10,572 bases of DNA from an uncultured Gammaproteobacteria bacterium (GTDB lineage: Bacteria; Pseudomonadota; Gammaproteobacteria; UBA9214). A program made the translations under genes and the position numbers. Under the pieces are notes generated by a model. It saw nothing but the letters and a program-made list of their open reading frames with translations, had not been told where the DNA came from and ran no database searches. Every line of letters begins with the position of its first letter. Within the stretch, counting starts at the first letter, position 1. Positions 6,229 to 10,572 of the stretch are shown piece by piece. The DNA lies in the NCBI GenBank assembly GCA_905480065.1, contig CAJQOV010000165.1, positions 1 to 10,572 of the forward strand, in the 5' to 3' direction.

Positions 6229-7120
6229 GGCCGCTCTCGCTGCATTCCTTGCCGACAATTGTGCACGGCTGGAATCCTGTCTGGAACAATGGTTGCCGCC
6301 GGCTGGCACTCACCCCGCCCGGCTGCACGAGGCCATGCGCTATACGGTGCTGGATGGCGGCAAACGCATCCGCCCTACCCTGGTCTACGCCAGTGGCCAG
6401 GCCGTTGGCGCCAGGCAGGCCCTGCTCGACGCGCCGGCGGCAGCGGTCGAACTAATCCATGCCTACTCGCTGATTCACGATGACCTGCCGGCCATGGATA
6501 ATGATGACCTGCGCCGCGGCAAGCCGAGCTGTCACCGTGCCTTCGACGAGGCCACCGCGATTCTGGCAGGGGATGCACTGCAAGCACTCGCCTTTTACAT
6601 CCTGGCACACCATAGCGCACCACAACTGGATGCCGGGGTCCGGCTGCAGATGCTGGAGCGCCTGGCCAGCGCGGCCGGTTCGCGCGGCATGGCCGGGGGA
6701 CAGGCCATTGACCTGTCCGCCACCGGCCGGCAGTTGAACATTGCCGAACTGGAGGATATGCACATCCACAAGACCGGCGCGCTGGTTCGTGTCAGCGTGT
6801 TACTGGGTGCCTTGTGTGGAACTGCCACGACAGACAAGCAGCTCGAACAACTCGACCACTACGCCAAGTGCATCGGGCTGGCATTCCAGATCCGCGATGA
6901 CATCCTCGACGTCGAGGGCGAAGTACTGTCGCTCGGCAAGCACACCGGCATGGACCAGCAGCGGGAAAAATCCACCTACCCGGCCCTGATGGGTCTGGAA
7001 CCGGCGCGCCAGCGTGCCCGCGAACTGCACGAGGAGGCCCTGGACAGTCTCGCCGGCTTCCACGGCAGCGCCGATCCACTGCGCTGGATTTCTCTATATA
7101 TTATTGAAAGAGAAAGATAA
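6221..7120 (+). CDS. ispA: Farnesyl diphosphate synthase (geranyltranstransferase)
   Basis: A 299-residue trans-prenyltransferase that condenses isopentenyl diphosphate with dimethylallyl and geranyl diphosphate to give farnesyl diphosphate, the precursor of ubiquinone and undecaprenyl phosphate. Visible motifs in order are GGKRIRP (46-52), the first Asp-rich motif DDLPAMD (87-93) with RRGKPSCHRA after it, HKTGALVR (183-190), the second Asp-rich motif DDILD (226-230) in FQIRDDILDVEG, and KSTYP (250-254). Length and motifs fit IspA well. Octaprenyl diphosphate synthases have the same core but usually lack the two-residue insert (Pro-Ala) seen here in the first motif. The start overlaps the xseB end by 8 bases, and GAAGAT of xseB lies just before it. 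In many relatives dxs follows; here folE2 does. Confidence 0.95.
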   Translation: MPEAALAAFLADNCARLESCLEQWLPPAGTHPARLHEAMRYTVLDGGKRIRPTLVYASGQAVGARQALLDAPAAAVELIHAYSLIHDDLPAMDNDDLRRGKPSCHRAFDEATAILAGDALQALAFYILAHHSAPQLDAGVRLQMLERLASAAGSRGMAGGQAIDLSATGRQLNIAELEDMHIHKTGALVRVSVLLGALCGTATTDKQLEQLDHYAKCIGLAFQIRDDILDVEGEVLSLGKHTGMDQQREKSTYPALMGLEPARQRARELHEEALDSLAGFHGSADPLRWISLYIIERER

Positions 7121-7322
7121 TTCCAAAGGATAAAGCACGCCGGCAATTGTATACAGCGGCGCTCTCCGCTAGTATCCCAGCTGTTGACTCAGGTATTCCC
7201 CACGCACAGCAAACTGGCCGGATACCCCTTTGGGCGGATTTGCAGGTCAGCAGCCGGCAGGTAATCTGGACTGGCTCAATGAACCTGCGGACTTATCGCT
7301 CGCGACAAACCGGACACAGGCA
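7121..7322. other. 202-base gap between ispA and folE2
   Basis: No convincing gene is seen in this gap. A small AGCGG-CGCTCT-CCGCT hairpin lies just before 7170 but lacks a T-run. TTGACT at 7184-7189 could be a -35 box, but the sequence 17-18 bases later (CAGCAA/AGCAAA) is a poor -10. TATACA at 7150-7155 has no matching -35. No Zur-like AT-rich palindrome is apparent, although folE2 genes are zinc-regulated in some bacteria. This is the place where dxs would stand in the common xseB-ispA-dxs order. Confidence 0.4.
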
Positions 7323-8141
7323 ATGAAATCAACGAAAATCGCACACAGCACCGACAGCACGATCGCTGACGTGCAAAACAATCCCGATACCCGCCAGCTC
7401 CCGATCGACAAGGTCGGTATCAAGGACATCCGCCACCCGGTGCGCGTAAAAGACCGTACCGGCCGGGAGCAGCACACCATCGCCACCTTCAACATGTACG
7501 TGAACCTGCCGCACAATTTCAAGGGCACGCACATGTCGCGTTTCGTGGAGATCCTCAACCTGCACGAATACGAGATCAGCGTTGACTCGTTCCGCCAGAT
7601 GTTGCGCGAAATGGCCGAACGACTGGAGGCCGAGTCCGGTCACATCGAGATGAACTTCATCTACTTCGTCAACAAGGCCGCCCCGGTGTCCGGCGTACAG
7701 AGCCTGCTCGATTACAACGTCACCCTGATTGGCGAGATTACCGACGGCAAGCCAAAAATGAACATCAAGGTCGTGGTGCCGGTTACCAGCCTGTGCCCGT
7801 GCTCCAAGAAAATCTCCGAGTACGGCGCACATAACCAGCGCTCGCATGTCACGATCAATGCACGTACCAACGGTTTTTTCTGGATCGAGGACCTGATCGA
7901 CCTGGTCGAGAAGGAGGCTTCCTGCGAGCTATACGGCCTGCTGAAACGACCGGACGAGAAATACGTCACCGAAAAGGCATACAACAACCCGAAATTCGTT
8001 GAAGACATGGTGCGCGATGTCGCGATGCGCCTGAACGAGCACGCGCGCGTTGAAGCCTACATGGTGGAAGCAGAGAATTTCGAGTCGATCCACAATCACT
8101 CCGCCTACGCCATGATCGAGCACGACAAGGAAAAACAGTAG
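7323..8141 (+). CDS. folE2: GTP cyclohydrolase IB (FolE2 type)
   Basis: A 272-residue FolE2, which converts GTP to 7,8-dihydroneopterin triphosphate. That is the first step to folate and, through the shared intermediate, to queuosine. Unlike FolE (type IA), this family can use metals other than zinc. Visible family motifs are PDTRQLPIDKVGIKDIRHPV (21-40), SGHIEMNFIYFVNKAAPVSG (106-125), SLCPCSKKISEYGAHNQRS (156-174) with the conserved catalytic-site Cys158, and NFESIHNHSAYA (252-263). The ATG at 7323 is chosen because the conserved region begins shortly after it. An in-frame TTG at 7230 would add 31 residues with no family likeness. The ribosome binding site is weak (ACAGG close to the ATG). 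It lies on the same strand as ispA but 202 bases away, so it may have its own promoter. Confidence 0.95.
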   Translation: MKSTKIAHSTDSTIADVQNNPDTRQLPIDKVGIKDIRHPVRVKDRTGREQHTIATFNMYVNLPHNFKGTHMSRFVEILNLHEYEISVDSFRQMLREMAERLEAESGHIEMNFIYFVNKAAPVSGVQSLLDYNVTLIGEITDGKPKMNIKVVVPVTSLCPCSKKISEYGAHNQRSHVTINARTNGFFWIEDLIDLVEKEASCELYGLLKRPDEKYVTEKAYNNPKFVEDMVRDVAMRLNEHARVEAYMVEAENFESIHNHSAYAMIEHDKEKQ

Positions 8142-8224
8142 CAGCACCTTGCCGGCGCAGCAGTTCCCATGACAAACCAGTCGCAGCCGCGCAGCGCTGC
8201 TGCCTGAGCTGTTGTTTCTGCATG

Positions 8225-8241
8225 CGCACATTTCTTGTGCG
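8225..8241. terminator. Small hairpin in convergent folE2/protease gap
   Basis: CGCACA and TGTGCG pair around the loop TTTCT in the 112-base gap between two convergent genes. Neither strand has a T-run after it, so it is at best a weak or bidirectional terminator. A GC-rich GCAGC/GCTGC pair (8183-8187 and 8196-8200) followed by TGTTGTTT is another weak candidate for ending folE2 transcription. Confidence 0.3.
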
Positions 8242-8253
8242 ACTGGAGCAAAG

Positions 8254-8907
8254 CTAAAACTTCTTGCGCAAGGTCATCAACTGGCCGCTGTTGGTGATTT
8301 CCAGCCGGCCCAGGTAACTCATCCCGAGCAATGCCGTTTCCGGCTGCATACCTTCCAGTACGACCGCAGCAACATTACGCAACTCCAGCTCACCGACCTT
8401 CACCCGGTCGAGGCTCACCGACCAGGCCGCCTCCACCCCGGAGGCAGTGGTCACCGACGCAGGCGCCCCGGTGACCCGGTAATCGATACCCAGCCGTCGC
8501 GCCTGTGCAGAGTTCAGCGCCACCAGCGTCGCACCGGTATCCACCATGAACGGCACGGGAAGTCCGTTGATACTGCCGACCGTGGTATACATACCCTGCG
8601 TGTTGCGCCTGACCTGCACCTCGCTGACCGATGCCTCGCGCTGGCGTGCGGTGACCCGGCCATCCAGCCGCGCAACCACCCGCTTGCCATTAATCAGCAA
8701 CACGGCGGACTCACTGTCCGCCTCGACCAGCTGGATACCCTGCGGACCGGACTGACCGACCCTCAGGATTGATTGCTTACCATCGATGAGCAGTACGGCG
8801 CGATCGTTGAACAGCCCGACCACATGCACCTCGGGCGCGGCCAGCAGCCGGCCCGGCAACAGCGCCACCACTGCGCCGAGCATGATGATGGGTATAATGC
8901 GTGGCAT
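8254..8907 (-). CDS. Exported retropepsin-like aspartic protease
   Basis: A 217-residue protein with a hydrophobic N-terminal segment (IIPIIMLGAVVALLP, then GRLLAAPE), either a cleavable signal or an anchor. The C-terminal half is a clan AA retropepsin-like domain with the active-site motif FMVDTGATLVALN (catalytic Asp123 from this start), then SVSLDRVKVGELELRNVAAV and LLGMSYLGRLEI. These are the hallmarks of the bacterial TIGR02281-type family. It has one DTGA, so it must dimerise to be active. The region after the signal holds two similar segments, AVLLIDGKQSILRVG and AVLLINGKRVVARLDG. Start choice: ATG 8907 has AAGGGAG six bases upstream. ATG 8913, two codons earlier, would directly touch that sequence. 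The gene is divergent from the amidotransferase gene with 38 bases between starts. The periplasmic substrate is unknown. Confidence 0.88.
   Translation of the reverse strand: MPRIIPIIMLGAVVALLPGRLLAAPEVHVVGLFNDRAVLLIDGKQSILRVGQSGPQGIQLVEADSESAVLLINGKRVVARLDGRVTARQREASVSEVQVRRNTQGMYTTVGSINGLPVPFMVDTGATLVALNSAQARRLGIDYRVTGAPASVTTASGVEAAWSVSLDRVKVGELELRNVAAVVLEGMQPETALLGMSYLGRLEITNSGQLMTLRKKF
8893..8898 (+). promoter_or_regulatory. Consensus -10 box toward the amidotransferase gene
   Basis: A perfect TATAAT lies 47 bases before the amidotransferase ATG at 8946, inside the signal-peptide codons of the divergent protease gene. The -35 region (around 8870) is poor (ACTGCG). A TG two bases before the box may help as a near extended -10 element. 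The expected start is near 8905. Confidence 0.45.
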
Positions 8908-8945
8908 ATTCATCTCCCTTATCTGACCAAAACTATCGGCCTGTA

Positions 8946-9650
8946 ATGAGACCTCTGTATATTTTCCGGCATATCACCTGCGAAGGCCCCGGTTACCTGG
9001 CCGAGGTACTGTCACGCAATCAGGTTCCGTACCGGCTGATCTGTGTCGATGCCGGAGATCCCGTGCCGGATTCCATTACGGATTGTGCGGGACTGGTTTT
9101 CATGGGCGGCTCCATGAGCGTCAATGACCCGCTGCCGTGGATTGCTGCTGAACTGCGACTGATTCGCGCAGCACAACAGTCCGGCATGCCGGTACTGGGC
9201 CACTGTCTTGGCGGACAATTGATCAGCAAGGCGCTTGGCGGAGCGGTGACAAAAAACCCGGTCAGGGAAATCGGCTGGCATGCGGTGCGCAGGTCCAGCA
9301 CTGGGACTGCGGGGCAATGGCTGGAGGATTTTCCGAAGGAAGCCATGCTGTTCCACTGGCACGGTGAAACCTTCTCGATCCCGGCAGGTGCAGAAGTCAT
9401 CCTGGAAAACGACCATTGCACCCACCAGGCATTTGCCATTGGCAATACACTGGCGCTGCAATGCCATGTCGAGATGACCGCACCGATGGTTCGCGAGTGG
9501 TCCGATCTCTACCAGCACGAAATTGCCCACCCGGGCGGCGCGGTGCAATCGGCCGCAGCCATCACTGACGACCTGGACACGCGCATCGCGGCAGCGCACC
9601 AGGCAGCGGATCTGCTGTATACAAAATGGCTGGAGCCGCTGCTGGGATAA
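8946..9650 (+). CDS. Class I glutamine amidotransferase-like protein (GMP synthase-type GATase1 domain)
   Basis: A 234-residue stand-alone GATase1 protein. The nucleophile elbow is VLGHCLGGQLISKALGG (Cys87), and the remaining triad members are His174 and Glu176 in QCHVEMT. The stretch MLFHWHGETFSIPAGA (134-149) is typical of the GuaA-N-like family. Such proteins hydrolyse glutamine, or a related gamma-glutamyl amide, and hand ammonia to a partner. No synthase partner is encoded next to it, so the substrate is unknown. The start at 8946 gives MRPLYIFRHI, with the first beta strand at once, as in relatives. The frame is open to a GTG at 8901, but the added residues look unlike the family and that codon lies beside the -10 box. 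No clear Shine-Dalgarno sequence precedes 8946. Its 3' end converges on pgpA with only 9 bases between stops. Confidence 0.9.
   Translation: MRPLYIFRHITCEGPGYLAEVLSRNQVPYRLICVDAGDPVPDSITDCAGLVFMGGSMSVNDPLPWIAAELRLIRAAQQSGMPVLGHCLGGQLISKALGGAVTKNPVREIGWHAVRRSSTGTAGQWLEDFPKEAMLFHWHGETFSIPAGAEVILENDHCTHQAFAIGNTLALQCHVEMTAPMVREWSDLYQHEIAHPGGAVQSAAAITDDLDTRIAAAHQAADLLYTKWLEPLLG
8956..8984 (-). promoter_or_regulatory. Candidate promoter for the retropepsin-like protease gene
   Basis: On the minus strand, TTCGCA (8984-8979) and TATACA (8961-8956) are separated by 17 bases, each matching consensus at 4 of 6 positions. It lies inside the first codons of the divergent amidotransferase gene and would give a leader of about 42 bases. 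Confidence 0.4.
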
Positions 9651-9659
9651 ACCCCCTGC

Positions 9660-10136
9660 CTACTGAAGGAATACCAGTCCCTGCAGAATTGCCGCTGCGA
9701 ACAGCCCGGCCAGCAGATCATCCAGCATGATGCCAAAACCACCGTGCACATGCTGGTCCAGCCAGCGGATCGGCCAGGGCTTGAGGATGTCGAAAATTCG
9801 AAACAGCACAAATCCGGCACCAATCCATAACCAGCCGGGTGGTGCGAGTATCATGGTAACGAGATAACCGACAATCTCGTCCCAGACAATGCCGGGATGG
9901 TCATGCACGCCAAGCCGGTTGGCGGCGTGTGCACAGATCCCGATACCAGCGAGAAACAGCACGGCCACCAGCAACAGGTAGGCCGGCAACTCCAGCAAGC
10001 TCGCCAGCAGGTAGACCGGGATGGCAACCACGGTACCTGCGGTACCGGGCGCACGCGGTACCAGGCCACTGCCAAATCCGAACGCGAGAAAGTCCAGCGG
10101 ATGCAGCAATAAACGCACAGGTATCACGCTAGCCAT
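9660..10136 (-). CDS. pgpA: Phosphatidylglycerophosphatase A
   Basis: A 158-residue integral inner-membrane enzyme that removes phosphate from phosphatidylglycerophosphate to give phosphatidylglycerol. It shows the PgpA pattern: GFGSGLVPRAPGTAGT (20-35), membrane segments around 36-68 and 88-113, HDHPGIVWDEIVGY (78-91) with the conserved Asp-Glu, FRIFDILKPWPI (112-123), and HGGFGIMLDDLLAG (131-144). Its length is close to E. coli PgpA (172). The ATG at 10136 lies inside the last codons of thiL, an 8-base overlap that fits the common gammaproteobacterial thiL-pgpA coupling. The longer open frame reaching 10370 is antisense-free but lies in thiL and shows no family likeness before this Met. Confidence 0.95.
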   Translation of the reverse strand: MASVIPVRLLLHPLDFLAFGFGSGLVPRAPGTAGTVVAIPVYLLASLLELPAYLLLVAVLFLAGIGICAHAANRLGVHDHPGIVWDEIVGYLVTMILAPPGWLWIGAGFVLFRIFDILKPWPIRWLDQHVHGGFGIMLDDLLAGLFAAAILQGLVFLQ

Positions 10137-10572
10137 GCTGCCCGTCCCGAAAATGATTATAGCCGGCAGCTGCAGAATGGTATGGCTCGCCACCGGACCG
10201 GTAACAGCGAATACCAGGCCGCGCCTCGATTGCCCCGATTGCGGTACACGGGCACTCAAACCCGGCGAGGCACTGTTCCAGCCTGGCAGCATGCTGCTCC
10301 GGCACGGTAAAGCACAGCTCGTAATCATCACCCGCCGACAACGGCAATTCGTAATACAGCGGCTGAACACCCGGCCCTGGTGCGTCGATCAGCGCAAGAA
10401 ATGCCACCGAACGCGGCAAGGCATCGACATCGATCGTCGCTCCCAGCCCGCCTGTTTCGAGCAGGTGACCGAGGTCGGCAAGCAGACCATCGGAAATATC
10501 AATCGCGGCTGAGGCCAGCCCACGCAATGCCATGCCGATCGCTACCCGGGGTTGCGGAAAATCCAGCCGTTG
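10129..10572 (-). CDS. thiL: Thiamine-monophosphate kinase, C-terminal part (cut by right edge)
   Basis: The last 147 residues of ThiL, which phosphorylates thiamine monophosphate to thiamine diphosphate, the active cofactor. The PurM-like fold is recognised from RVAIGMALRGLASAAIDISD, then GLLADLGHLLE, and later YELPLSAGDDYELCFTVP, which carries the conserved GDDYEL. The frame is open through the right edge, so the N-terminal ATP-binding half is outside. The stop at 10129 lies beyond the pgpA start, so the two genes overlap by 8 bases and are translationally coupled. Confidence 0.95.
   Translation of the reverse strand, partial: QRLDFPQPRVAIGMALRGLASAAIDISDGLLADLGHLLETGGLGATIDVDALPRSVAFLALIDAPGPGVQPLYYELPLSAGDDYELCFTVPEQHAARLEQCLAGFECPCTAIGAIEARPGIRCYRSGGEPYHSAAAGYNHFRDGQHG

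Noticed and set aside
5797..6309. Upstream extension of the rubrerythrin frame to 310 residues
   Set aside because: The extra part is antisense to xseB and the ispA start, crosses the promoter and palindrome, and the ATG at 5796 has a good Shine-Dalgarno sequence and the family N-terminus.
7169..7246. A short minus-strand fragment whose translation ends VRGEYLSQQLGY and looks protein-like
   Set aside because: It has only 25 codons between stops, no plausible start or ribosome binding site, and no family match. It could be a decayed gene end, but the evidence is too thin.
7147..7326. A 59-codon plus-strand frame from a TTG, whose TGA overlaps the folE2 ATG
   Set aside because: The ATGA overlap is suggestive, but the product matches nothing, the start is TTG without a ribosome binding site, and the composition is not coding-like.

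Overview
The window looks like core chromosome from a proteobacterium, most likely a gammaproteobacterium with moderately high GC. This rests on parE/parC next to each other, thiL-pgpA overlapping, xseB-ispA overlapping, and family-typical proteins throughout. It is an inference from gene content and protein style, not from a marker gene. I see no insertion sequence, prophage, CRISPR array, tRNA or rRNA. No stretch longer than about 200 bases lacks a gene.

Layout, left to right. (1) Minus strand, 3207 to 1: a small secreted CNP1-like protein, then parE, then the first 216 codons of parC, which runs off the left edge. ParE and ParC together form topoisomerase IV. (2) Minus strand, 5796 to 3347: a tight three-gene cassette made of a short rubrerythrin, a GlpC/heterodisulfide-reductase-like Fe-S protein and a DUF3501 protein. 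It has a recognisable sigma-70-type promoter, a 29-bp near-perfect palindrome over the expected transcription start, and a strong GC-rich stem-loop between the first two genes. (3) Plus strand, 5986 to 8141: xseB and ispA, overlapping by 8 bases, then a 202-base gap and folE2. The dxs gene that often follows ispA is not there. (4) 8254 to 8907, minus strand: an exported retropepsin-like aspartic protease. It is divergent from a class I glutamine amidotransferase-like gene (8946 to 9650, plus), and their promoter candidates lie inside each other's coding sequence. (5) Minus strand, 10572 to 9660: the 3' part of thiL overlapping pgpA.

Most genes are housekeeping: chromosome decatenation, DNA repair, isoprenoid, folate/queuosine, thiamine and phosphatidylglycerol synthesis. 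The part least explained by known biology is the rubrerythrin/Fe-S/DUF3501 cassette. A diiron peroxidase-type protein without its own rubredoxin domain is co-transcribed with a multi-cluster Fe-S electron-transfer protein and a protein of unknown function, behind an apparent operator. The simplest reading is a regulated redox or peroxide-handling module in which the Fe-S protein replaces rubredoxin as electron donor. The sequence alone does not prove that.
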